Assembly (NCBI GenBank): GCA_016195985.1
Contig: JACPYP010000011.1
Coordinates: 62,001-126,000 of the forward strand
Length of the DNA: 64,000 nt
Reading direction: 5' to 3'
Source: Acidobacteriota bacterium
GTDB taxonomy: Bacteria; Acidobacteriota; Holophagae; Holophagales; Holophagaceae
Shown piece after piece: positions 15,937 to 24,298 of this stretch. The position numbers and the translations under genes are program-made. Below the pieces are notes generated by a model. That model was not told where the DNA came from. It saw only the letters and a program-made list of their open reading frames with translations, and did no database searches. Within the stretch, counting starts at the first letter, position 1; the number at the start of each line of letters is the position of its first letter.

Positions 15937-16746
15937 ATGACTGCTTTCCGTGGCGCCCACGTCCTCATCACCGGTGCGGCCAGCGGCCTGGGCCGCCTCA
16001 TGGCCCTGGACGCCGTGCGCCGCGGCGCACGCGTGAGCCTGCTGGACCGGGACGAGCGGGGCCTGGGCCTCGTCTGCGAAGAGATCCACGCCCTCCATGG
16101 AGACGCCGAAGGTTTCGTGGTGGACCTGTCCAGCCGGGAGGCCATCCAGGCCACCTGCGCCGAGGTGCGCCAGGCCCGGGGCGGGGTGGACATCCTCATC
16201 AACAACGCAGGCGTCGTGTCGGGCAAACCGCTGCTGGAATGCAGCGACGACGCCATCGAGCGCACCTTCCAAGTGAATGCCCTGGCCCTTTTCTGGACCG
16301 TGCGGGCCTTCCTCCCGGGCATGATGGCCGCCGGAAAGGGGCACATCGTCACGGTGGCTTCCGCGGCCGGGCTGGCGGGCACCTCCCGGCTGGTGGACTA
16401 CAGCGCCTCCAAGTTCGCCGCGGTGGGCTTCGACGAATCCTTGCGCATGGAGCTGAAGCGGCTGGGGAGCCCCGTGCGCACCACCGTGGTGTGCCCCTTC
16501 TTCATCGACACGGGCATGTTCCAGGGCGTGAGGACCCGCTTCGCCTGGCTGCTGCCCATCCTGAAGCCCGACTACGTGGTTCGCCGCATCATGGGGGCCA
16601 TCGCCGGCGACCGCTCAAGGCTCATCCTGCCCCGTTTCGTCTGGACCGTGCCCGTGGTGCGCGCCCTGCCGCCCTTCCTCTTCGACGCCGTGCTGGGCTT
16701 CTTCGGCGTGAACCGCAGCATGGACGAGTTCGTGGGAAGGCCGTGA
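15937..16746 (+). CDS. short-chain dehydrogenase/reductase
   Basis: A 269-residue classical SDR: TGxxxGxG cofactor motif TGAASGLG (residues about 12-19), LDRDE after beta-2 suggesting a preference for NAD(H), the NNAGV motif, and the catalytic Ser-Tyr-Lys set with ASAAGL and YSASK. The C-terminal extension (RFAWLLPILKPDYVVRRI, then LPPFLFDAVLGFFG) is hydrophobic and resembles membrane-associated SDR16C/retinol-dehydrogenase-like enzymes acting on lipid alcohols or ketones. It converges with an aldehyde dehydrogenase across a shared terminator, which would suit linked alcohol-aldehyde-acid chemistry, but the substrate is unknown. Confidence 0.88.
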   Translation: MTAFRGAHVLITGAASGLGRLMALDAVRRGARVSLLDRDERGLGLVCEEIHALHGDAEGFVVDLSSREAIQATCAEVRQARGGVDILINNAGVVSGKPLLECSDDAIERTFQVNALALFWTVRAFLPGMMAAGKGHIVTVASAAGLAGTSRLVDYSASKFAAVGFDESLRMELKRLGSPVRTTVVCPFFIDTGMFQGVRTRFAWLLPILKPDYVVRRIMGAIAGDRSRLILPRFVWTVPVVRALPPFLFDAVLGFFGVNRSMDEFVGRP

Positions 16747-16764
16747 GCTGAGGGCCTCGAACAA

Positions 16765-16785
16765 GCGGGAACACGGAGTTCCCGC
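16765..16785. terminator. bidirectional terminator between convergent genes
   Basis: GCGGGAAC (16765-16772) and GTTCCCGC (16778-16785) form an 8-bp stem with an ACGGA loop. It lies between the converging SDR and aldehyde dehydrogenase genes. There is no long T-run, so efficiency is uncertain. Confidence 0.5.
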
Positions 16786-16795
16786 AGATTTAGGT

Positions 16796-18196
16796 TCAGA
16801 AATAGCGCAATGTCAGGTCGATCATTCGTCTCACGAAGCGGGTGTAGGGCGGGTACATGAGCTGGATGGCGGAAAACCGCGTCCGCTGCCGCAGGAGGCC
16901 CCGGGCATTGGAGAAGGCCTGGAAGCCGTGGACGCCATGGGCCTTCCCGAAGCCGGAGGCGTTCACGCCCCCCGAGGGTAGGCCGCTGTGGGCGAAGTGC
17001 GTGACGGTGTCGTTGATGCAGCTTCCGCCCGCCGTGGTGCGCGCCACCAGGGCTTCGGCCCGGTAACGGTCGCCGCTGAACACGTACAAGGCCAGGGGCT
17101 TGGGCCGGGCGTTCACGAAGGATACGGCGGCGTCCATGTCCGGCACTTTGAGGACGGGCAGAAGGGGGCCGAAGATCTCCTCCTGCATGAGGGGCGAGGC
17201 TGGATCGACCTCCGTGAGGAGAGTGGGGCTGATGTAGCGGGAGGCCTCGTCCGTGTCGCCCCCGAAGGCCACGGTGGCGCCGGAGGTTTCCAGTAGGGAT
17301 TGGATGCGGGTGAAGTGGCGGCCGTGGATGATCCGCGCCAGATCGGGGCTGGCCATTCTTTCGGCGGGGGTGTTCCCGTAGAAGGAGGCGAAAACCCGTT
17401 TCAGCTGCGTCACCAGGGCATCGTGCACGCGCTCGTGGACCAGCACGTAGTCGGGCGCCACGCAGGTCTGGCCGCCGTTGAGGCATTTGCCCCAGGCGAT
17501 CTTGCGGGCGGCCTCCTGAAGGTTGGCGTCCGCATCCACCAGCACCGGCGACTTGCCGCCCAGCTCGAGCGTCACCGAGGCCAGGTGTTCGGCTGCGGCC
17601 TTCATCACCACCTTGCCCACGGCGGGGCTGCCGGTGAAGAAGATGTGATCGAAGGGCAGGGACAGCAGGGCTTGGGCGGCCCCGGCATCGCCTTCCACCA
17701 GGGCCACCTCTTCTTCGGGGAAAAGTCCCGCCAGCAGCTTGCGGAGGAAGGCCGTGGTGTGCGGCGTGAGTTCCGAGGGCTTGAGGATGGCGCAGTTGCC
17801 CGCGGCCAGGGCGGAGACCAGCGGCCCCAGCGTGAGGTTGATGGGGTAGTTCCAGGGGCTGATGATGAGCGTCACGCCCTTGGGTTCGTGGAGGATGGAA
17901 CCGGCCGAACCGAAGAAGGCCATGGGCGTGGCCACCTTCCAGGGCTTCATCCAGCGGGGCAGGTTTCGCAGGGCGCCCTTGATCTCGGCGATGACCGGAT
18001 AAAGCTCCGTCAGGTCGACCTCTTCGGGCGCCTTGCGGAAATCCGCTGCGAGGGCCGCCTGGGCTTCCCCCCGGTGGGCCACGAGGGCCTCCAGCAGGGC
18101 CCGCAGCTTCGCCCGGCGCTGGTCCGCCGACGTTGCAGCCACGCGCCACCGGGCAGCCTGCTGGCGCGCGAAAAGGGCTTCGAGGGAGGAGGCCAA
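16796..18196 (-). CDS. class 3-type aldehyde dehydrogenase
   Basis: A 466-residue NAD(P)-dependent aldehyde dehydrogenase. Key elements: ISPWNYPINLTLGPLVSAL, LKPSELTPHTTAFL, FTGSPAVGKVVMKAA, catalytic Glu in LELGGKSPVL and nucleophile Cys in GGQTCVAPDY, plus EEIFGPLLPVL near the C-terminus. The C-terminal hydrophobic tail (LMYPPYTRFVRRMIDLTLRYF) matches the fatty-aldehyde (ALDH3/YwdH-like) group. The apparent start is TTG at 18196, so a slightly different start is possible. It is separated from the upstream tryptophanase gene by a palindromic repeat. Confidence 0.92.
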   Translation of the reverse strand: MASSLEALFARQQAARWRVAATSADQRRAKLRALLEALVAHRGEAQAALAADFRKAPEEVDLTELYPVIAEIKGALRNLPRWMKPWKVATPMAFFGSAGSILHEPKGVTLIISPWNYPINLTLGPLVSALAAGNCAILKPSELTPHTTAFLRKLLAGLFPEEEVALVEGDAGAAQALLSLPFDHIFFTGSPAVGKVVMKAAAEHLASVTLELGGKSPVLVDADANLQEAARKIAWGKCLNGGQTCVAPDYVLVHERVHDALVTQLKRVFASFYGNTPAERMASPDLARIIHGRHFTRIQSLLETSGATVAFGGDTDEASRYISPTLLTEVDPASPLMQEEIFGPLLPVLKVPDMDAAVSFVNARPKPLALYVFSGDRYRAEALVARTTAGGSCINDTVTHFAHSGLPSGGVNASGFGKAHGVHGFQAFSNARGLLRQRTRFSAIQLMYPPYTRFVRRMIDLTLRYF

Positions 18197-18246
18197 GGGA
18201 ATCCCGAAGGGTGGGGTTTGCCTATCCTACCGGTAAATGAAGGATT

Positions 18247-18318
18247 CACCACCAAGACAGCAAGAAAAGCCATGGTGGCTTCTCTGTCCGTTCCTGGTGT
18301 CTTCGTGTCTTGGTGGTG
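18247..18318. repeat. 72-bp intergenic palindrome (dispersed-repeat type)
   Basis: The 13-bp arms CACCACCAAGACA (18247-18259) and TGTCTTGGTGGTG (18306-18318) are perfect inverted repeats. They enclose a second hairpin AAGCCA-TGG-TGGCTT (18267-18281). It lies in the 127-bp gap between tnaA and the aldehyde dehydrogenase gene. Similar CACCACCAAGACA-type palindromes are familiar as dispersed intergenic repeats; copy number cannot be judged here. Confidence 0.65.
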
Positions 18319-18323
18319 GATCT

Positions 18324-19694
18324 TTATGCCCAGGCCATCTCGGCGGTGAAGTGGCGCAGGTACTTGCTCTGCTTGACGATCTTCACGCCGCGGATCTCCT
18401 TGGCCTTGGCCTTCACCTCGGCGATCACCTCGGCGGCGAAGTCGAAGTGGCTCTGGGTGTACATGCGGCGGGGGAAGGCCAGGCGCACCAGCTCCATGCT
18501 GTGGTAGGTCTCGGTGCCGTCGTCCATGCGCTTGCCGAACATGACGGAGCCGATTTCCACGCCCCGGATGCCGCCTTCCAGGTAGAGGGCGTTGCAGAGG
18601 GCCCAGGCCGGGTACTGCTCCACGGGCATGTCCGGCAGCACCGTCTTGGCGTCGATGTAGACGGCGTGGCCGCCGGTGGGCTTCACGAAGCCCACGCCGG
18701 CCGCCTCCAGCTTCTCGCCCAGGTACTCGGCGGTGCGCAGGCGGTAACGCAGGTAGTCCTCGTCCATGCCTTCCACCAGGCCCACGGCCAGGGCGTCCAG
18801 GTCGCGCCCGGCCATCCCGCCGTAGGTGGGGAAGCCTTCGGTGAGGATGAGCATGTTGCGCACGGCATCCAGCCATTCCTCGCCGCGCAGCATGATGAAG
18901 CCGCCGATGTTCACCATGCCGTCCTTCTTGGCGCTCATGGTGCATCCGTCGGCGTAGCTGAACATCTCCTGGCAGATGGCCTTGATGGAGGTGTTCTGGT
19001 AGCCCTCTTCGCGCTGCTTGATGAACATGGCGTTCTCGGAGAAACGGCACACGTCCATGATGAGGGGCTTGCCGTACTTCTTGAGCAGCTGCGAGTAGGC
19101 GCGGATATTGGCCATGGACACGGGCTGGCCGCCGCCGGTGTTGTTGGTGACGGTGATCATGCCGAAGGGGATGCGATGGCCTTCCTTCTTCAGGGCCTCC
19201 TCCACGCGGACGAGATCGATGTTGCCCTTGAAGGGGTGGATGAGGCTGGGCTTCAGCCCCTCGGGGATGACCAGATCCACGGCCTCGACGCCGTTGAATT
19301 CCAGGTTGGCGCGGGTGGTGTCGAAGTGGCAGTTGTTGGGCACGTAGTCGCCGGATTTGCAGACGGCGCTGAACAGCACCTTTTCGGCGGCCCGGCCCTG
19401 GTGGGTCGGGATGAAGTGCGGCATGCCCGTGATGTCTTTCAGCACGGATTCCAGCCGGAAAAAGCTGGGCGAACCGGCGTAGCTTTCGTCGCCCACCATG
19501 ATGGCGCCCCACTGGGCCGAACTCATGGCGCCCGTGCCCGAATCGGTGAGCCAATCCAACAGCACATCCTCGGCCCGCAGCTTGAACACGTTCAGCTTGG
19601 CGGTTTCCAGCATGCCCAGGCGCTCCTGGGCAGTGGTCATGCGGATGGGCTCGATGGATTTGATGCGGAATGGCTCGATCATGGTGCGAGGCAT
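18324..19694 (-). CDS. tnaA: tryptophanase (tryptophan indole-lyase)
   Basis: A 456-residue PLP enzyme of the tryptophanase/tyrosine phenol-lyase family, which splits L-tryptophan into indole, pyruvate and ammonia. Visible hallmarks are the N-terminal PFRIKSIEPIRMTT, DWLTDSGTGAMS, ITVTNNTGGGQPVS, DVCRFSENAMFIK, and the PLP-lysine motif TMSAKKDGMVNIGG. The ATG at 19694 has GGAG six bases upstream; the much longer upstream frame is the antisense of coaX. No TnaC-like leader peptide is visible in the 120-bp gap. Tyrosine phenol-lyase is the main alternative, since specificity residues cannot be settled by eye. Confidence 0.9.
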   Translation of the reverse strand: MPRTMIEPFRIKSIEPIRMTTAQERLGMLETAKLNVFKLRAEDVLLDWLTDSGTGAMSSAQWGAIMVGDESYAGSPSFFRLESVLKDITGMPHFIPTHQGRAAEKVLFSAVCKSGDYVPNNCHFDTTRANLEFNGVEAVDLVIPEGLKPSLIHPFKGNIDLVRVEEALKKEGHRIPFGMITVTNNTGGGQPVSMANIRAYSQLLKKYGKPLIMDVCRFSENAMFIKQREEGYQNTSIKAICQEMFSYADGCTMSAKKDGMVNIGGFIMLRGEEWLDAVRNMLILTEGFPTYGGMAGRDLDALAVGLVEGMDEDYLRYRLRTAEYLGEKLEAAGVGFVKPTGGHAVYIDAKTVLPDMPVEQYPAWALCNALYLEGGIRGVEIGSVMFGKRMDDGTETYHSMELVRLAFPRRMYTQSHFDFAAEVIAEVKAKAKEIRGVKIVKQSKYLRHFTAEMAWA

Positions 19695-19814
19695 GGGGGC
19701 TCCATAGAGAGCCTCAGGGTACCTAAGGCGGGCAGGATCCGCATCACAAGGGCTCCACAAGGGGCTGGCGGCGCAGACCGCCTCCGGCGATCCTGGAAGG
19801 CTTGGAGCTTGCGC

Positions 19815-20609
19815 ATGAGTCTTCTGCTGGCAGTGGATGTTGGGAATACCAATGTGGTGCTGGGGATCTTCGATCTTTCCAAAGGGCCCGATTCTCCCCT
19901 GGTGTGCTCCTGGCGGCTGGCCACCAGCCGCGAGCGGACGGTGGACGAATACGGTCTTTCGGTGCTGGCGCTCATGCGCCACCAGGGCATCGAGGCCGGC
20001 CAGATCAAGCATGTGGCCATCTCCTGCGTGGTGCCGCCCCTGCATCCCGTGCTCATGAGCCTGGCCAAGAATTTCTTCGGCGTGGATGCCTTCTATGTCG
20101 AGCCCGGCGTCAAGACCGGCGTGAAGGTGCTCATCGACAATCCGGCGGAACTGGGCGCGGACCGCCTGGTGAACGCCGTGGCGGGCATCGAGAAGTTCGG
20201 CGCGCCGCTCATCGTGGTGGATTTCGGAACGGCCACCACCTTTGATGTGGTGAACGCCAGGAAGGAATACCTGGGCGGCCTCATCTGCCCCGGCCTGAAG
20301 ATCAGCGCCGACGCGCTCTTCCAGCGGGCCAGCCGGCTGCCCCGCGTGGAGATCGCCGAGCCTGAGCGACTGGTGGGCCGCAACACCGTGCAGGCCATGC
20401 AGTCGGGCATCTTCTACGGCTACGTGGGCATGGTGGACGGCATCCTCGACCGCCTGCTGGAGGAGTGCCCGGAAGCCAAGGTGGCCGCCACAGGGGGCCT
20501 GGGCCGGGTCATCGGGCCCCACACCAAGCACATCAAGCACATCGCCCCGGACCTCACCCTGGACGGCCTGCGCACCCTTTGGTTCCGGAACCAGGGCGGG
20601 AAGAAGTAG
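19815..20609 (+). CDS. coaX: type III pantothenate kinase
   Basis: A 264-residue ASKHA-fold kinase for the first step of CoA synthesis (pantothenate to 4'-phosphopantothenate). It begins LLAVDVGNTNVVLGIFD (phosphate 1 motif) and continues with ADRLVNAVAG, the phosphate 2 motif VVDFGTATTFDVV, GGLICPGLKIS and ATGGLGRVI. Type III kinases need a monovalent cation and are not feedback-inhibited by CoA. The start at 19815 follows GGAGCTTGCGC. Five bases separate it from birA, a common pairing (birA-coaX) in many bacteria. It diverges from tnaA. Confidence 0.95.
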   Translation: MSLLLAVDVGNTNVVLGIFDLSKGPDSPLVCSWRLATSRERTVDEYGLSVLALMRHQGIEAGQIKHVAISCVVPPLHPVLMSLAKNFFGVDAFYVEPGVKTGVKVLIDNPAELGADRLVNAVAGIEKFGAPLIVVDFGTATTFDVVNARKEYLGGLICPGLKISADALFQRASRLPRVEIAEPERLVGRNTVQAMQSGIFYGYVGMVDGILDRLLEECPEAKVAATGGLGRVIGPHTKHIKHIAPDLTLDGLRTLWFRNQGGKK

Positions 20610-20614
20610 GACCG

Positions 20615-21286
20615 ATGGACCTGCCCCTGATCCAGTTGGCCGCGGTGGATTCCACCCAGGCTTTCCTGCGGCGGAACGCCCGCTTGGGGTTTTGCGTGGT
20701 GCTGGCGGACCGCCAGACGGAGGGGCGCGGCCGCCAGGGCAACCGCTGGGAAAGCGCGGCGGGGGCAGGGTTGTGGATGTCGGCGGCGCTCCCCGCGCCG
20801 AGCGGCGTGGCTCCTGGATTGCTGCTGCAGCGGGCCATGGCGGCGGCGGCCCAGGCGCTCGACCCGGAGGGGAGCGCCCTCGGCCTCAAATGGCCCAACG
20901 ACCTGGTGGCCTGGCGGGATGGAAGGCTGGTGAAGCTGGGCGGCATCATCGGAGAACAGACGGGAGGGCGGCTCATCCTGGGGCTGGGCGTGAACCTGAG
21001 TGACGCTCCGTGCCTTCCTGGGCGGGCCATCGCTCCCGCCTGCCTGGGGGATCTGGGGCTGGCGGCGCCCCCGCCGCTGGATCTGGCCCTCCGGATCGCG
21101 GGGTTCTGGGAGCACCTGGACGCGGATTTCCGGCCCCGCTTCCTCTGGCCGGAGGCGGGGATGGCCCTCCGCTGGGAGGAGGGCCAGGGCACCGCCTTGG
21201 GATGGGAACGGGATGGGCGCCTCAAGGTCGCCACCGCCGAGGGCATCCGGCGCCTGAGCGCGGGCGAAGTCCACGGCCTGGGCTGA
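20615..21286 (+). CDS. birA: biotin--[acetyl-CoA-carboxylase] ligase, monofunctional
   Basis: A 223-residue biotin protein ligase that joins biotin to the biotin carboxyl carrier protein through biotinyl-AMP. The ligase signature GRGRQGNRWES is at residues about 37-47, followed by KWPNDLVAW and KLGGIIGEQ. The N-terminal helix-turn-helix of bifunctional BirA is absent, so it should not act as a repressor. It follows coaX after five bases. The C-terminal SH3-like domain is present (EGQGTALGWERDGRLKV, TAEGIRRLSAGEVH). Confidence 0.93.
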   Translation: MDLPLIQLAAVDSTQAFLRRNARLGFCVVLADRQTEGRGRQGNRWESAAGAGLWMSAALPAPSGVAPGLLLQRAMAAAAQALDPEGSALGLKWPNDLVAWRDGRLVKLGGIIGEQTGGRLILGLGVNLSDAPCLPGRAIAPACLGDLGLAAPPPLDLALRIAGFWEHLDADFRPRFLWPEAGMALRWEEGQGTALGWERDGRLKVATAEGIRRLSAGEVHGLG

Positions 21287-21296
21287 CTGCGGCCGC

Positions 21297-22499
21297 TCAG
21301 ACCACGGCGCGGATCTCAGCCTCGCTGAGGATTCGGGCGCTGTTCTTGGCAGTGTTCAAGATGCGGTCCACCCGATCCGGGCTCGGGTCGTAGCCGTTCA
21401 TCTCAAGCCAATAAACGACGTTGCTGTGGCCCGCCAGGGGGCCGATTTCGATCTCCTGCCGGCGGCCCACCAGGGCGGCGGGAACGCCCGAGTAGACCGC
21501 GTCGGCCACCACCACGTCGCCGCGGTGGAGGGCCTTGACGATGGCGGCGGCGTGGACGCCCGTGCCGGTGCGGAAGGCATCCCGGCCCAGCACCGGGTAG
21601 TTGGCGGGGATCTCCACATCACACAGCTCGGCCACCCGTTCCGCCAGGGCGGGCAGGTCGGAGAGGTCGCCCTTGGGGAAGCCCATGAGGTGCAGGTTGA
21701 TCATGAGCTGATCCATGGCGACGTTGCCGCAGCGCTCCCCGATGCCCAGGATGGTGCCGTGGAGGCGGTCGGCGCCGGCCTCGAAGGCGGCGATAGCGTT
21801 GGCCACGCCCAGGCCGCGGTCGTTGTGGCCATGCCAGTCGATGCGCACGGAGCGGTCCTTGACCACTTCCTCCTTGATGAACCGCACCAGCCGCCGCGTG
21901 CCGTCGGGAGTCGCGTGGCCGCAGGTGTCAGACAGGCAGATGGACTGGGCGCCTTCGTCCAGCGCCGCGGAATAGATGGCCTTCAGCACGTCGGGCCGGG
22001 CTCGCGTGCTGTCCTCGGTCACCATCATCACGGGCACCTCCTGGCGGCGGCAGAAGGCCACGGCCCGGCGGGCGGTGTTGACGAGGAAGGCCAGATCCCA
22101 GCCTTCCACGTCCATGCGGATGGGGCTTGAGCCCAGGAAGGCGCCGGCTTCGAGGGGGGTTCCGGCCCGCTGCTGGATCTCGGCCACCTGGGCGAGATCG
22201 GCTTCCACGGTGCGCACGGCCACGTTGGGGGAGATGGCCAGCCGGTGGTCGCGGATCTCCACCATGAGCGCCCGGACGGCGGCCAGGGCCTTGGGGCCGG
22301 CCCCGGGCATGCCCAGGTCCAGGGCATCCACGCCCAGGCGGGCCAGGCGGTGGGTGAGATCGCGTTTGGCGGCGATGTCGGGATCTCGCACGGAAGGACT
22401 CTGCAGCCCGTCGCGCAGGGTTTCGTCGTTCAGAAGGGGAATCCGGTCGTCCTCAGTGGGAAGGCCGTTCCAATCGTTGATGAGTTCGTCCAGGGTCAT
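21297..22499 (-). CDS. DRE-TIM metallolyase, 2-isopropylmalate-synthase-like, without regulatory domain
   Basis: A 400-residue HMGL-like TIM-barrel enzyme of the LeuA/homocitrate/citramalate synthase superfamily, which condenses acetyl-CoA with a 2-oxoacid. Motifs: LNDETLRDGLQSPS, LDLGMPGAG, SDTCGHATPDG, WHGHNDRGLGVANAIAAFEAG, GIGERCGNVAMDQL, and GVHAAAI near the end. The RDGLQ form of the first motif is closer to HMG-CoA lyase than the usual RDGEQ of LeuA. It stops before the C-terminal allosteric LeuA dimer domain, so leucine feedback is unlikely. It starts seven bases after the Ppx/GppA gene and is probably co-transcribed. The substrate is open. Confidence 0.8.
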   Translation of the reverse strand: MTLDELINDWNGLPTEDDRIPLLNDETLRDGLQSPSVRDPDIAAKRDLTHRLARLGVDALDLGMPGAGPKALAAVRALMVEIRDHRLAISPNVAVRTVEADLAQVAEIQQRAGTPLEAGAFLGSSPIRMDVEGWDLAFLVNTARRAVAFCRRQEVPVMMVTEDSTRARPDVLKAIYSAALDEGAQSICLSDTCGHATPDGTRRLVRFIKEEVVKDRSVRIDWHGHNDRGLGVANAIAAFEAGADRLHGTILGIGERCGNVAMDQLMINLHLMGFPKGDLSDLPALAERVAELCDVEIPANYPVLGRDAFRTGTGVHAAAIVKALHRGDVVVADAVYSGVPAALVGRRQEIEIGPLAGHSNVVYWLEMNGYDPSPDRVDRILNTAKNSARILSEAEIRAVV

Positions 22500-22505
22500 C
22501 GTAGC

Positions 22506-24002
22506 CTAGGCTACGGTAACTTCGATCCCGCGGTCCAGCAGGGTGCCCAGCAGGACCCCTTTTTCGAGGAAGGCCGCCATCTCGGGCTCCACGTCGCCGG
22601 CGGCGTCGATGATGAGGTTGAGGCGGGATTCGTGGACCTCCACCGCCAAATGGCGCACGGATTGCCGCCGCCGGCGGTCCAGGGCGTCGGCGCCCCGGAG
22701 GATGGCGGCCAGCTTTCGCACCACCTGGCGGTGCCAGGGGGCGAGGGCGCGGAAGGCCTCGTGTTTGGCGTGGTGGGGCGCCTTGCCGCGGTGGAACCGC
22801 ACCACCTGGGCCAGCAGTTCCACCTCCTCGGGCCAGAAACCGGGCAGGGCGGCGTTGCGGATGAGGTATTCGCCGTGCTTGTGGTGGCCCTTCTCGGAAA
22901 TGGAGAAGCCGATGTCGTGCAGCCGTGCCGCATAGGCCAGCCACTGGCGCTCCGTGTCGCCCAGCTCGAAGTGGGGTTGCAGCGAGGTGAACAATTCGTC
23001 GGCCAGACGGGCCACGTGGCGGCTGTGGCCGGGGTCGGGATCCAGGCGGGAGGCCAGCTGCTCGATGGAGGCCCTGCGCCGGTCCGCCAGAGGCGGGATG
23101 GCCGCGCCGCCATGCTTGAGGGCTTCCCAGATCATGCCTTCCCGCAGGCCCACCGGCAGGTGTCGGAGGGGCGGGCAGCCCAGCCATTCCATGAGGGAGA
23201 GGGCCCAGATGGCGCCCACATGCAGCACTTCGGCCCGTTTGGGATCCACCCCCAGGCGCTCGATCCTGTGCTGGGCATCGGCGCGCCATAGCCTCAGCGC
23301 GAAGTCGCGGAGCTGTTCCGCCGAGAAGGCCTGGCCCGCGGCCGCTCCTCTGGCGAGATCCTCCAGGGTGCCGGAGGTGCCGAGAATCAGCGTGGGCTCC
23401 GGAAGCTCCGAGGGCAGGTCCTTCCGGGCCTTCTTGAGGATCCGGCGGATCATCTTGCGCAGCCGCTTGAGATCGTGGGCCGTGGGAGGGTTGGATGTCT
23501 GGGCCGCGTCGGCCAGCCGCTGCAGGCCCCAGGGCAGGGAGATGCTGGCGGCCACGCGCCCGCCCTGCACCCAGGTCAGTTCCGTGCTGCCGCCTCCGAT
23601 GTCCACCAGGGCCACGGGCTCGGGCGGGAAGGGGATGGCGTGGGAGACGGCCTGATGGATGAGCCGCGCCTCCTCCTCCCCGGAGATCACCTGGATGGGA
23701 ATGCCCAGGCCCTCCGCTTCCAGGACGAAGGCCTGGGCGTTCTTGGCGTCCCGCAAGGCCGCGGTGCCGCAGGCCATGAGGGTTTCGCATCCGAAATCGC
23801 CGATGGTCCTGGCCATTTGGGCGAGGGCCTCCAGACCGGCCCGGAACGCCTCGGGGCCGATCTCTCCGGACTTGGCCTCGCCCCGGGCCAGCCGCACCAT
23901 GGCCTTGTCCCGGGCCAAAACCCGCTGCCCGCCGGTGGAATCGGCTTCCACCACCACCATGTGGATGGAATTGGACCCGACGTCGATGGCCGCGATGCGC
24001 AT
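22506..24002 (-). CDS. Ppx/GppA phosphatase with C-terminal HD domain
   Basis: A 498-residue exopolyphosphatase/guanosine pentaphosphate phosphohydrolase. The N-terminal ASKHA part has AAIDVGSNSIHMVVVEA, GTAALRDAKNA, ISGEEEARLI and ALVDIGGGSTELTW. The C-terminal part (about 310-480) is an HD-type domain with HSRHVARLADEL, YAARLHDIGFSIS and HHKHGEYLI. This is the layout of E. coli Ppx and GppA; polyphosphate or pppGpp are the candidate substrates, linking it to phosphate storage or the stringent response. No signal peptide. It heads a two-gene operon with the LeuA-like enzyme. Confidence 0.92.
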   Translation of the reverse strand: MRIAAIDVGSNSIHMVVVEADSTGGQRVLARDKAMVRLARGEAKSGEIGPEAFRAGLEALAQMARTIGDFGCETLMACGTAALRDAKNAQAFVLEAEGLGIPIQVISGEEEARLIHQAVSHAIPFPPEPVALVDIGGGSTELTWVQGGRVAASISLPWGLQRLADAAQTSNPPTAHDLKRLRKMIRRILKKARKDLPSELPEPTLILGTSGTLEDLARGAAAGQAFSAEQLRDFALRLWRADAQHRIERLGVDPKRAEVLHVGAIWALSLMEWLGCPPLRHLPVGLREGMIWEALKHGGAAIPPLADRRRASIEQLASRLDPDPGHSRHVARLADELFTSLQPHFELGDTERQWLAYAARLHDIGFSISEKGHHKHGEYLIRNAALPGFWPEEVELLAQVVRFHRGKAPHHAKHEAFRALAPWHRQVVRKLAAILRGADALDRRRRQSVRHLAVEVHESRLNLIIDAAGDVEPEMAAFLEKGVLLGTLLDRGIEVTVA

Positions 24003-24298
24003 GGCTCGATTGTGGCCAAGCCGGACCCCCCGGCCACCGGAAAGTTGGAGATTTCTTGTGAAACGCCGTCTGTGGCAGGGTGGGATTTGGCTCGATTTGC
24101 TCCAAGCGGCGGCGTGGCGCCATCGCTGTTTTCAGGCATTGATGAAATGCCGAAGCAGATTAGAATCGCGGTACGCCCTGCTGAGCGAACCTCCGCAGAG
24201 CCATCGGTCAATGCCCAGGGAGCGCGAGTCGAATGGACCCGTCCCCTCACGCGGAACAGGTCTCTGCCGGCAGGCGCGCTTCCAGTAAAGGGTCGTTC
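24003..24298. other. 296-bp intergenic region between divergent genes
   Basis: No convincing gene is seen. It must hold divergent promoters for the Ppx/GppA operon and the envelope gene at 24299. A small hairpin GGCATT-GATGA-AATGCC lies at 24135-24151, followed by TTAGAAT, which could serve as a -10 element. AAAGGG at about 24288 is the ribosome site of the downstream gene. Confidence 0.4.

Noticed and set aside
18237-19814. Upstream extension of coaX to a 790-codon frame
   Set aside because: The extension is the antisense of tryptophanase; CoaX begins naturally at 19815 with its phosphate-binding motif.
19695-19814. TnaC-type leader peptide upstream of tnaA
   Set aside because: No short minus-strand frame with a conserved Trp before a stop and a ribosome site is visible.
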